Below, one piece after another: positions 37,042-46,843 of a stretch of DNA of 64,000 nucleotides; position 1 is the first letter of the stretch; every line of letters begins with the position of its first letter. The notes beneath the pieces are model-generated. The model saw nothing but the letters and a program-made list of their open reading frames with translations. It did no database searches and was not told where the DNA came from. A program made the translations under genes and the position numbers. This DNA is from Triangularia verruculosa (lineage: Eukaryota > Ascomycota > Sordariomycetes > Sordariales > Podosporaceae): assembly GCA_033296885.1 (NCBI GenBank), contig MU863878.1, forward strand, positions 186,001-250,000, in the 5' to 3' direction.

Positions 37042-37745
37042 GTGCTTTATGCTGAAGGTGATCCATACTATAATTTATTATAGTAAAGGTTTTATGAGTT
37101 TATTATCACCGTTAATAACTCGAGTGGAGGTAAGGTGGTCCAATCGGTGCCCTCTAACTATATACTATACTGAAAATAATGCTATATAGAGTCCAGTATA
37201 AGTCTAGGGACTATCTTTAGGGAGTATTCCGCTCCGATTAAAGTATAAATTAAAAGATAATGCTTAAGTTTATACTTTAAAGATCTTATATAATCTAATA
37301 AAGATTACTTACTTTAAGCCCTGGTAAATAATGGCTAGTCAAGTTTAATTAGCGCCCTAGTAGAAGATATAAGAGCGTTATAGGATAACGGGGAGCAACT
37401 TAGGAGCAGGCTTTTTAAAGTTTAGAATACTTATTACCCTATTCGCAGGAGTATTTTAAAGGTTAGATATTACTAAAGTACTTTATATATACTTATAAAT
37501 TCTACTTATTTATAAATCTATAATCTTATAATTAAAAGATAAGTAGGTATTTATTTAACCTATCTTTTTAAATTCTCCCTTTTAATTTTTCTTTTTAAAC
37601 TTTAACATAGCGACCGCGGCTTATACCTTTACTAATATAGCTTTACCGGTAGATCGTTTTATCGACCTCGCTTTTATTTTAATTAATATATTAATATAAG
37701 CTTTATTATTTTAACGTAGTATTTCTTCGACTTTTCTTTTCCCAC
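37042..37745. mobile_element. AT-rich RIP-type relic
   Basis: Very AT-rich with many TA-rich words and no open frame, unlike the flanks, and adjoining the retropepsin fragment. Best read as the RIP-mutated rest of the same insertion. No element ends could be fixed. Confidence 0.45.
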
Positions 37746-37823
37746 TCCCCTCCTATACTTTCTCTTCTCATTCCCCTTTCTAATCTAACATTTCTTTATC
37801 CAGAAGTTTAAAACGTTTTCAAG

Positions 37824-39084
37824 ATGGAAAATCGTCATGGTCGCCAGATGATGGAGGAAGAGTCTCCTCGTAAGTCTCCCTTCCATTGCTTCGTACACGT
37901 TGGTCATGATTGGTACTGGCACTGACCTCTTTCTTTGTTTCTCCTCTATCAAGACTCTAGTCCCACGCTCGACGGATCCGTGTTCTCTCCTCCCGACATG
38001 GAAAACCTCCCCCCCGCGGCTCCCACTGCCTCGCCGGCCTCGGAAACCGGCCCCCCTCCCGCCTTTGTACCGCAGGGCCCCGAGACATCCGAGGTAAGCC
38101 CACACAATTTTCACTATTCACCCAGCATTCGGTCTTCTTTTTTCGATTCTCGGCTCGTCCCGCCTTCAAGCTTCTGAGGGGTCGTACCCAAGTCAACACA
38201 AAACGGGGAGAGCGTTGGAACCGTTACCCGCAGCGACTACCATCTCTTGATGGCTGTCGGAGATCGCTTGGAGATCTTACTTCCACTGCGGCTTTGGCGT
38301 GCCCTACCCCTCTGCAGTTCCAATCCGATTGAACCCCGGCCCGGGGAGTCTGTCCTTGCACAGCGGCACAGGTCCAACTCCAGTGCTGACTCGGTGATTC
38401 GAGTGGTGCGGAATTGTGGGGGTTTTGTTGACTTTGGGGAGGTAACACCGCTGCGCCTGCTCCTCCTGCCTGGTCGGCCCCCGTTGTTCCAACTTAGCGG
38501 GGGGCTGCGCTTGCATTTGTTTAACAGGACACAGGAGTGTTGAGCCAGGGGCGTGGGGTTGAGTGATGGGCCGTTAGGGCTCATCATTCCCCTGCCATGG
38601 TGCATGTGTTGTGACCTAGGTTGATGGCTTAGGATTCATGAAGATGAAATGTGGCTTACCGGCGAGTTCTTTGCTGACTGGGTTTTAGATACTGGCTGCC
38701 AATCTGGCCACGTTTAATGAGACCTTGCGTATTAATCAGGCCTTGCGCATGCACCTCTGCAAGAATGCACCGACTGCGATGGAGGAAGCTATAATCAAGG
38801 TCCCGACTACGACGGAGGAAGATATGAAGAAAGCATGCAAAGATATATTGGGGGCCGTCGAGCTTCTTGTGGCCAAGCAACATGAAGACGAGATCCGCAC
38901 CTGTCGCCTACAGACATTGATCGAGGAGCTGCGCCGCCGGGAGGGTGCTGTTCAGGCCTCTAGGGAGGAGCGGCGGGAGAGGAGGGAAGCAGACTTCTTG
39001 AGGCTTATGGGATCGCTGCTCGGGGCGGGATACGTCCCCATGCTGATCTTTCTCTTTGCTGTTTTTTGGAAGTTGTTTGTCTGA
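37824..39084 (+). CDS. Small tail-anchored coiled-coil protein, family I copy D
   Basis: Not recognised. Three exons fit: 37824-37869, 37954-38093 and 38689-39084, giving 193 residues. Exon 1 codes for MENRHGRQMMEEESP; exon 2 is a Pro/Ser-rich disordered linker. Exon 3 has a Glu/Arg-rich coiled coil (EELRRREGAVQASREERR, about residues 145-175) and then a hydrophobic end, PMLIFLFAVFWKLFV, that reaches the stop codon: a tail anchor. Intron 1 is phase 1 as in copy B; intron 2 (38094-38688, 595 nt) is phase 0 and homologous to those of A-C. A leader intron probably ends at 37801 (TCTAAC branch, TATCCAG acceptor). Together with copy C it forms a plus-strand tandem pair. Confidence 0.75.
38367..38404 (+). 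ncRNA. Conserved twin hairpin inside family I intron (copy D)
   Basis: CACAGG / CCAGTG stem around TCCAACT (38367-38385) with one A-A mismatch; GCAC/GTGC outer pairs are kept. A 3-nt spacer and then ACTCGGTGATTCGAGT (38389-38404) follow. The third pair is C-G as in copy A. Confidence 0.45.
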
Positions 39085-39490
39085 GGTACAAGGCACCTAC
39101 ATAGTTTGTCGGTAGATACCCAACAGCAACTACTTGCCCTCCGCATTCAAGCCTGAAAAACTGAACCCAATCCCATCTATCATCAAGAGGAAAGCCGTGT
39201 TCTTTGTATTGATCATATTTAAGCTGCATGGCTCATGTCACTGCCCCCTTCATAGGCCTAGATGTGAAAATCCCACTGATATAGCGAATGTCACGCCTCT
39301 TGAGGTCCAGAACATGTTAAATTATGCCTCCTTGTCCGTCAAACGGACGAATCGGTTAAATAGATACTTTGAGTATTGAGATATCAAGGCATGGTGGACT
39401 TTCATGAAGGAGGCAACTCCAAACATAAACTTGGCATAATTGCTGTGTTGGTACCTTATCTATTTCCAAGACTTGACCAAACACCTATGG
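39085..39490. other. Convergent spacer
   Basis: About 400 bp between the 3' ends of copy D and the next minus-strand gene. Nothing seen. Confidence 0.5.
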
Positions 39491-40094
39491 TCACTGCCGG
39501 CACAGAAGGTACCCAACCCCAAACCCAACAGCAACTTCCAGCATTTTTACCATGATATCGCCCTTGTTCTCCTTCTCCAGCTTCCTAAGCTCCTCCCTCA
39601 GACGCTCGTTTTCTTGCTCCAGAACGGTCAGAGTCTTGATCTGAGCTTCCAGAATCTCCACCGCCTGCCGGGTTTGCGCGAACTCGTCCCAGCATCCCTG
39701 CATTCTTGCCGCAACGTTGGCGTTGGACTCCAGGACAACCTCAAGCCTCTGTTCAATCGGATCGAGTATGAGGTCGTCGATGTCGTCACGGCTGGCATAC
39801 AGGTCGACATTGATGCTGGAGCGAGCGTAGCGGCCGCCGGACTGGGGAGGGGCCATGTTGGCTGGCATCGGCTGAGGGTTGGACGCGGTCTGGTTCGGGG
39901 TGGTGCTGGGGCCAGCGGAGAGGGGATCATGTTGCGGGACTGTTGGACACGCGAGAATGTTAGGCAAATATATGTACTTGGTGGAAGGATTAGATTTAGA
40001 GGGGAACGTTGATGTCCTGGGCCCTGGTGAAGGGTTGACTGCTGAAACACGTACAACGGCGGCGTTTGTATCTCCGACTGCGATGTCTGGCCAT
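39491..40094 (-). CDS. Small tail-anchored coiled-coil protein, family II copy F
   Basis: Not recognised. Two coding exons fit: 40094-40055 and 39939-39491, joined by a phase-1 intron of 115 nt, giving 162 residues. Exon 1 codes for the basic peptide MARHRSRRYKRRR. Exon 2 begins with a Pro/Ser/Asn-rich linker, then a predicted coiled coil in two parts (RQAVEILEAQIKTLTVLEQE and ENERLREELRKLEKEN), and ends in a moderately hydrophobic segment MLEVAVGFGVGYLLCRQ at the C terminus. A 5'-UTR intron is likely from 40183 to about 40112 (donor GTACGC, branch ACTAAC). The basic first exon and phase-1 intron link it to the genes at 43.0, 44.6 and 45.6 kb, although its linker differs. Confidence 0.72.
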
Positions 40095-40848
40095 CTTGAA
40101 CAGATCTTTGACTGATTGAGAGTGTTAGTATAACGCACTCCAATGAACTACAATATTCTTCGACATGGGTGATGGTTGCGTACCTTTCTGCTAGATTGTT
40201 TGGTTTGAGAGCGGGACCGAGGTTCTCACAGCTTCCGTTGTGTTGAAAGGCTTGCTACCGCTACTGCTGTGAGAGTTGGGAAAATTCAAATGGAGGGGTC
40301 AAACAAAAACACTGGGCAAAATTTCAAACTTGCACTGACCTCCCACTTGGCCCAAACTGCTTTTGGAGCTCAGCTGGCCGCAGGCAGTTCTGGCTCTCGT
40401 TGGGAAGGAGTAACTCGACGCTGGCGAAAGATGGCAGGGGAGGTCATCTTGCAATTAACAGGCGAAAACATCGAGTTCCAAGAAGTAGTAGCAGTTTCTA
40501 CCTGTAACCCAACGACCGCATCTTGTACTGAAGAAAAGGCTTGAGAGGGTCTTTATCTCGGGTGATATCTAAGGTATGGAACGATAGCAGACCCTGTTCA
40601 TCTCCTTTTGTCGCTTTGAGGTTTCTAAACCCAGCTAGGAATTACAAAGCGCTTGAAATCGTCCTCTCTGCCAACGTTGGGACGGTGGAAGTATTACTTG
40701 CAGAATAATATCATACAGAATACTACATATCCAGCGTGAATATCCACCTCCCAGCTGGCCTGCCTTTGGCACGTTTCCTGTTTCATCAAGCAAAATTCTT
40801 TACCCGACCCCTCCTGTCCTCCTTTTTCCTCCTCACCTACTTTTAGTC
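40095..40848. other. Divergent spacer with leader intron
   Basis: Contains the 5'-UTR intron and promoter of the minus-strand gene at 39.5 kb. No further gene supported. Confidence 0.4.
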
Positions 40849-41245
40849 ATGACTAACATGGCCCTATCTACAGCTATATCTCTCAAATTTGGGATCTGCA
40901 AGTATACCGCGCCACAAAGATCAAGATCGCGGGACAATGAGCCTTTATCCAGTCAATTCCTCGCCAGACCGACCCCTGGCGATCCAGGGACTGCAACCCT
41001 TCCGCCTCCTTACAATGCCACCCTTGCGAACGAACTAGAAGAAGACGACGAGGACACTGTCACCCTTGGAAACGCACCACCAAACGACTCGGACCACTCC
41101 CAGTCTCGCCCTACAAGGTAAACACAACCATTATCTTTCCTGCAAAACAACACCTACTCTACTCCCCCTTAATTATGTCATCATTTAATGTTGTTACAGC
41201 TGTTGACCATTCTTCTACTCCTTGTATTACTACAGGTGCGAATAG
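40849..41245 (+). CDS. Possible small hypothetical protein
   Basis: An open frame of 90 codons (40849-41117), acidic and Pro-rich (PYNATLANELEEDDEDT), runs into a good donor GTAAAC. The nearest acceptors (41199 and 41235) both give a stop within three codons, so the product would end after about 92 residues. It resembles the disordered middle exons of family I but lacks coiled coil and membrane tail. It may be a real short gene or a copy that lost its last exon. Low confidence. Confidence 0.3.
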
Positions 41246-42235
41246 ATTCCGGATGCCCGCCTTCCTTTCTTCTTCTCCCTCCCGAAGTCCTCCCATGGGC
41301 CAGGCCACATTGAGACCTCCGCCCATCGTTCTAGAATGCCTCGTCTCTCCTACTCTGCTCTGGCAACTTTTACAATACCGGAAGTCAGCTCGCTAATTTT
41401 GATGCCCCTGAACTTGGGTTTCCTTTCTCGGCTGCTCATTTTTCAGGCCTTTCTATTCACATCAACACGAAGGGTCTGACCTACCTATTTAATCCAGTCC
41501 CAAGCCAAAAGAACAGTCCTTAATAAGCTGAGAAATCATCGTTCATTTCTCATAGCTACCTTAGTTCAATAGGTGAATTTCTGACATTGTTAGTCAGCGC
41601 CCAAGTTGGCCAAGTGTTGCAGAGGAACGCTTGGTGGTCAAAGACATGGCGGTCGCCCGCTTTGTTTGTATCGAATGTCTAATCTTCGACGGCCTCTTAT
41701 CTAATCCTAGAGATTAAATACTTTCGGACACGCTTTTAAACAACGCTGGAGTGAAGATATAACACAGTCTTCTTTTACCAGTGTCTGAGAACGTTTGCAA
41801 TAGCGTTTCCAAAGCCAGACTTTTCATCACAGCTTTTTCGCAGGAAGATTCGAAACATTCGTTGTTCTACTAATACTTACATTATTTACTTCTCACTCAA
41901 GATCATTGGGTGTATATTAGTTTTGGCAGTTATAAAACTTACAGGAATCCATAGATATCAGGGGCAAAGATAGTGTCCGAAAATGAATATTGAACCTGAT
42001 ATTATATACCTATGAAACCTTTTTGTCGGGCCCTGAAGTAGATGTAGTTAGACCAATAAAGTTGTCAAGCCCTCGAAAAGCTTAGTTTCATCTAGGATAT
42101 CTTGAAGGAACCATGCGTTATAGTATTTTCAAGAGTAAGGGTATCTCCATAAACAAAGAAACTGAGCATATGGCTGCCAATCGGGAAGCAACTAGACTTT
42201 ATATCTTGCTGGCTCAACGCCATTAACTCCTTTAT
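41246..42235. other. Gene-free stretch in the cluster
   Basis: About 1 kb, moderately AT-rich, with no frame or repeat worth calling. Confidence 0.4.
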
Positions 42236-42427
42236 TCACTGTTTGAAAGACAGAGCTCCCACCAGTAACATGTCCAATGCTGAAAGGATAACAAGCACTC
42301 CAGGGTTCTGGCAAGTTGCGCTGGTGGTAATGGAGTCTGCCAGTTGTCTGAGGTGTTCTATGTTCTCCGCGATCACTTTTGCCTTGAATCGTGCGCGGAA
42401 CAGAGACCATTGTATGATCGCCCTCGA
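42236..42427 (-). pseudogene. Orphan last exon of a tail-anchored cluster gene
   Basis: After a plausible acceptor (CGCATAG at 42428) comes a 63-codon frame with an amphipathic region (FKAKVIAENIEHLRQLAD) and a hydrophobic C-terminal segment VLVILSALDMLLVGAL followed by SFKQ and stop: the same end as in the other cluster proteins. A short upstream segment with a GTAATG donor at about 42475 could be spliced to it (...SSKARKVRQ), but no start codon or basic first exon is intact. I read it as a remnant; it could also be the last exon of the gene starting at 43312. Confidence 0.4.
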
Positions 42428-42534
42428 CTATGCGTGGAAAAATGCCTCTTCTAACAATATGTCCCATTACCTGTCTTACTTTTCTAGCCTTGCTAGATCC
42501 CAAATCGTTTGGCGCTCTTAGTTGTGTCTGAAGT

Positions 42535-42711
42535 CGTTAATAATCTGTTTTTTCCACTCAATGAGATCCGGGTGCTCGTCGCGGAGTCGATCCCGACGTA
42601 AAGATGCTTTGCATATAGTAAGCATCTACCATCTCCGTGGTGGTACAAGAAACGCCCAAGAGAAACCGGGATATCCTCAGGTTCTGCTTGTACTTCTCTC
42701 GTAGCTTGTCC
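42535..42711 (-). pseudogene. Coiled-coil fragment related to family II copy H
   Basis: The minus strand holds the segment DKLREKYKQNLRISRF, a near copy of the end of the gene at 42987-43312 (DKLQEKYK then stop). Further on, in another frame, is a coil-like stretch RDRLRDEHPDLIEWKKQI ending in a stop at about 42526. It appears to be a frame-broken piece of a second copy. Confidence 0.4.
42678..42711 (-). repeat. Direct repeat, copy 1 (34 bp)
   Basis: Matches 42981-43014 at 32 of 34 positions, 303 bp apart. On the gene strand this copy has CAG where the other has the TAG stop. Confidence 0.8.
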
Positions 42712-42980
42712 CTGCTAGCCGGCAGAGCGAATCCCAGGTCTGGCACTCGGAATCCCTCGCCGTCGCCGCTGATTGCAGCTGCCTGTCAGCTGTTGGCAAT
42801 TCGGCCTATAGTGCTTTGGATAAGTCGGCAACTATCCTGGAAGAGCACGGAAAAACTGTCTCGAGCCCGACCATGGAGGACAAGATAGAGGCGCAGACGA
42901 ACGTCGGCCCTGTGCTCGCAAACGGTGCTGGGAAACACACCCCAGCACTGGCAAACGACGACTCCGCGCCCGCGCGTGGC

Positions 42981-43014
42981 CAGGTTCTACTTGTACTTCT
43001 CTTGTAGCTTGTCC
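42981..43014 (-). repeat. Direct repeat, copy 2 (34 bp)
   Basis: Covers the last codons and stop of the gene at 42987-43312. Both differences from copy 1 are transitions; one creates the stop. Confidence 0.8.
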
Positions 43015-43312
43015 TGTTCCTCGCATATCTTGTCGGCCTTCTCTTGAAACTTTATGAGGTTCCTCTCGTTGAGCTCTGTCATCTTCTCAACCTCTTGCTC
43101 ATAGCAGTCCCTTACGAGCTTGAAGAAAGGCTGGTGTAGTAAGGCCTGCGCATACCAGGCGACATCGCGGAATCGGAGGCGGCACCATCTGCGGTGAACT
43201 AATTTAAACAGGTAAGTTAGTTGCTATACATGTGATCGGCGATTGCGAAGGTGGAATACGTACGGCGATGACGGGGGCGACCGAAAACACGACGACGGCG
43301 ACGTCTGATCAT
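42987..43312 (-). CDS. Family II copy H, basic coiled-coil protein lacking a tail
   Basis: Not recognised. Exons 43312-43264 and 43198-42987 fit, with a 65-nt phase-1 intron and 86 residues. Exon 1 codes for MIRRRRRRVFGRPRHR. Exon 2 starts LHRRWCRLRF, then a coiled coil (EQEVEKMTELNERNLIKFQE). The frame ends KYK-stop, where a nearby repeat copy reads KYKQNL, so the stop looks secondary (CAG to TAG) and the protein has lost its C-terminal part, including any membrane tail. Possible lost pieces lie at 42236-42711. It may be a pseudogene or a soluble short form. Confidence 0.55.
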
Positions 43313-44591
43313 GGTGGGAGGTTTTGTGACAGGGTTAGGTGAAAGTCAGCAAAGCTCAGGGAAATAGGCAGTAGCTGATAACATACGATACTTTAGATAA
43401 TGGGATCAGTGGGTGCGCTCGAGCAGGGAAAGCCACGACGCCACAATTTGACGAGAGGCCGAGTTGCTTGGAGAGGATGGGTTCGACCAAGGCATCTGCA
43501 CCAGGGAAAAAAGAATACCTATCTTTTCCCCCCCACTTGGTCCAAGTTGCTGGTAGCTCAGGCGAGGTTGGGCTTCCATGGGCAAGAGCAACTCGGCACC
43601 GACGATGGATGGCCCGCACGCTGGCAGCGAAGAGATAAGCCGGCGGGCAAGACAAGTTGACGGCCTTTGCAAGCAAGTCGTTGCTTTGACATGGTCGATG
43701 GCTCACTGCCCATCGATATATCTTTTACATACCCAAAAGTGATGGCTAGTACAGTAGCGATTGGTGATGCAGTGTCAAGTTTATGTTTACAACCTACGTC
43801 ATGCTTGAGCGCCTGTGTGATAGGAGGCTGATAAGCCAAGGTGTTGCTTGCCTGGATGTGTTCACGCTGTGCTTACCACATCATCTTAAACTCGGCTGTT
43901 GCTCAGTCTGCGTTGGATGTGCCAACTCCTAAATAAAAGTTTTAGATCCTGGTTCATAAACCTTCAACTCATCACCCAAGCAATTAAAAAAAAATTGTGA
44001 TTCCTCTCTCACAGCTGCCCCTTACTCTCTACTCAGTAGCCTTTTAAGAGAGCCAGGAGGCAAGGGGTTGGTCTCGTAGTCTCCAAAGAAAGACAGCGAC
44101 AAGGCCCTTTCCAAGCTGAGAATGAGGGAAAAGTAACACAATTACTCAAGCCCAACACCCAACCGGGTGAGATGAAGCGGTGTTGCCCGTGTTTCAGAGA
44201 ACCTTTCCTGTGTTGGATGGTGGGCGGGTGTGTGGGCGGATGTGCCAGCTGCCCAAGTCCACCCAAGAGTGTCACTGTGCCGATTCTGTTCTTTGATCTG
44301 AACTCTAGTGCTCTGCCAGGAAGGCCCTACCCCGCGTGGTCATGCTCACGGCGGGGGGAATGATCACGCCTGGCACAAGGAAGAGGTTCTTCTAGCCCCT
44401 CCATCATCCGCCATCGTCTTTGCTCTTGTCCCGAAACTCACCACCTCACTTCATCACCTTTTCCAGCCCAACTGTTGTCGCTGGCCACCCTCATCTCTCT
44501 ACCGAGTATGTCCCCTGCCATTGGACGTCTTCAATCTGGAACTTGCATTGACCTTCCTCTCTTGCCAACAGTCGCACAAACGTTCATCGCG
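43313..44591. other. Divergent spacer, family II copies H and I
   Basis: About 1.3 kb. The right end holds a leader intron for the next gene at 44506-44571 (donor GTATGT, acceptor CCAACAG). Frames at 43356-43839 and 44033-44275 are short and featureless. Nothing else supported. Confidence 0.4.
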
Positions 44592-45045
44592 ATGAAAAGA
44601 CGCCACCGTCGGTCCCCCTTTGGGCGTCCCAGCCGACGCTGTATGTATCCACTGCTATTGCCCCTGTCTCTTTGCCAGTGTTGCCTGTTACTTTGCTAAC
44701 TGCTCGTGTTGTGATGCCATAGTCAGTCAGAGGGCTCGAATGATCCGACAGCTACGGAACAGTGTTGCATTCAATGCTCAAATCGAATACTTTCGTCAAG
44801 TTGTCAACCAGATGCAACTGAAACTAGACGAGACGTCTCGAGCGTACCAAAAGCTCAGAAACACGTACGCAGACGGGATAAGCAGGATGATGGAAATACA
44901 CACCGTGTTGGAAGAAAGGTCAAAGATCCTGGAGGCAGATATGGCACAAATGGAGTGGTTACAAGCGGTCTATTGTTATTTTTTACCTGCGATGATGGCG
45001 CTTGTTGTTTTCTTCGTACTTCGGACGTTTCTCTCAAATCTTTAG
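44592..45045 (+). CDS. Small tail-anchored coiled-coil protein, family II copy I
   Basis: Not recognised. Exons 44592-44640 and 44723-45045 fit; phase-1 intron of 82 nt, 123 residues. Exon 1 codes for MKRRHRRSPFGRPSRR, close to the first exons at 43312 and 46098. Exon 2 has a helical region with Leu/Met heptads (QLKLDETSRAYQKLRN; VLEERSKILEADMAQM) and a C-terminal hydrophobic helix, FLPAMMALVVFFVLRTFL, followed by SNL and stop. An in-frame upstream Met exists (44511), but that stretch is better explained as a 5'-UTR intron (44506-44571), as in other cluster genes, and the start at 44592 matches the paralogues. Confidence 0.75.
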
Positions 45046-45623
45046 TTACCAGGTAGACAAGCGAGGAGGATAGAGATGGAAGTTCAGGGATCAGGCAGCA
45101 AACTCGTTGAATTGACGATTGATTTGGCAACCAAATATCTTTCTCCAAAATGTGCCTCGTGAGTGATCACCAGAGGCTTCTTCACAGGATAAAGGTGGTC
45201 TCAAATTAAAAGGAAATGCAGTCGAGTGTTGAGGTTTTGACCTCGGTCAAGCCAAGGGGGGCTATTAAATATCACCAGAAGCCAATAGGACTGATCCAAC
45301 CACTGTCAGGCTTGGTATTCATCCCTTTGTTGGATCTGTTCTAATGGTAGATCTTCTCGATTCTTTGTGGCCCTTGTGGGGAGAAAAGCCTCGCTCTCGC
45401 GTACCTGGTATCACCGGCCACTCTTGACCCCTGACCCCTGTATCCTTTGGCGATCGTCAGGCAACAGAGCCATAATATAGGTCCCTTTCCTCTTCATCGC
45501 AATTGTGGAATCACCGTTGTTTTGTATCACCTTCCAGGCCCCTGACCAGGAGTGACATGAAGCGCGGTGCCCAACAAAAAACTCCGAGACAGGTAGGGCA
45601 GTGTTGGGAAAATCTAATGTCTT
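45046..45623. other. Convergent spacer
   Basis: About 580 bp between two convergent family II genes. Nothing seen. Confidence 0.5.
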
Positions 45624-46098
45624 CTACTCCCAAAACTTCCAATTCAACACGATATCCTCCTGGAAAAAAACATGAAAAGTGGCGACAGCAACCAGAATAA
45701 TGAGCAGGACCTCAACTCTGGCCAGTTCTGGTGATATCTCCTCCACCTCTGCTTGACATTTCTTCGTCTCCAACTTGAGCTTCTCCACCTCCGCCCGAAG
45801 CCTCTCTGTCTCGGCCCGCCCCTTCTCAATTTCCACCTGCTGCCTTTGCAAATCTTTCTGGACTGCCTTGTACCAGGGCCCCATGGCGTCCCGCGTAATC
45901 GTCGCGAGCAGTTGATCAATGGACCAGAGCTGTAGAGTGGCGATGTTGCGCCAGAAGCGAACGCGGGGTCTACGGTGGACTGTCGAGAAGACACAGGGAT
46001 TAGTTACATGATGGGGTTTTCTAATTCATTGTGGGGGTTGGATACTTACAGCGGCAACGGGGGCACCCGAATACTCTCGGGCGGCGACGTTTGATCAT
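45624..46098 (-). CDS. Small tail-anchored coiled-coil protein, family II copy J
   Basis: Not recognised. Exons 46098-46050 and 45979-45624 fit; phase-1 intron of 70 nt, 134 residues. Exon 1 codes for MIKRRRPRVFGCPRCR. Exon 2 starts FHRRPRVRFW, matching LHRRWCRLRF in copy H, so homology crosses the intron. Then comes a long canonical coiled coil (RAETERLRAEVEKLKLETKK) and a hydrophobic segment VEVLLIILVAVATFHVFF with about ten residues after it. This is a tail anchor with a slightly longer lumenal end than in the other members. Confidence 0.75.
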
Positions 46099-46843
46099 TG
46101 GAAACAGTTTTTGAAGCGGGCTGCCGGGGAATGTGTCGGTCACGGCTGAGGTACCTATTGCAAGAAAGAAGCAAGATATCAAGCCGTACTCGCCAGATAC
46201 GTGCTTCGACAAGAAGGTTGCAGTTGGACTAGAGGAGGCACGGCGGAGAGGGTATCTGGTAGGCAGTCCCAAGAAGGCAGAATGAAAGGGACCGAACCAA
46301 TTGCATTGCTGTAGGTCGTTCACTTGCCCCAAGCTTTGGTGCGCAAGCGGGACCCATTGTCAGTATCCTGTGGTCCAGCAATTTTAAGTTAGGGCAATTG
46401 GTCCCTCATCACAATGCTTCTCCATCCGTTGCTCCCTCGAGTGCATCCTCTTCTTCCAACTGCACACAGGCCTATCACAAGGGTGACCACGGCGCGATAT
46501 ACAAACCTTTTGTGCGATACCCACCTATGTGAAGTGTCCATCACGGCCCCAAGACTCGAGACATTTTTAGCTGTTGCTCGTTTAATATCCTGCCTTCACC
46601 TGATCAGCGGCATGACCGAGCCAGGAACTCCACTGTACCAGACTCCAAAGCTCATGTCTATTGCAGGATACAAAGGCAGGTCCCCATCCAAGGTTCAAGG
46701 GCCTCCTGTTCATAGCCGGCAATGCCCCTTCATCAGCTGGAACATCATTAGAAGAACCAAATCGAGCCTTTGAGCCACGACCCGCACATGTTGCTATTTC
46801 TTTCCTCTGTCAACTTGGCCTTCTGAGTACACTCGTTTCTTAT
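46099..46843. other. Spacer within the small-gene cluster
   Basis: About 745 bp; promoter side of copy J and 3' side of the next minus-strand gene. Plus-strand frame 46414-46773 has no recognisable feature. Nothing called. Confidence 0.4.

Noticed and set aside
44511..44591. Upstream in-frame start for the family II gene at 44592
   Set aside because: The stretch is better read as a 5'-UTR intron with GTATGT donor and CCAACAG acceptor, and the paralogues start at the basic peptide.
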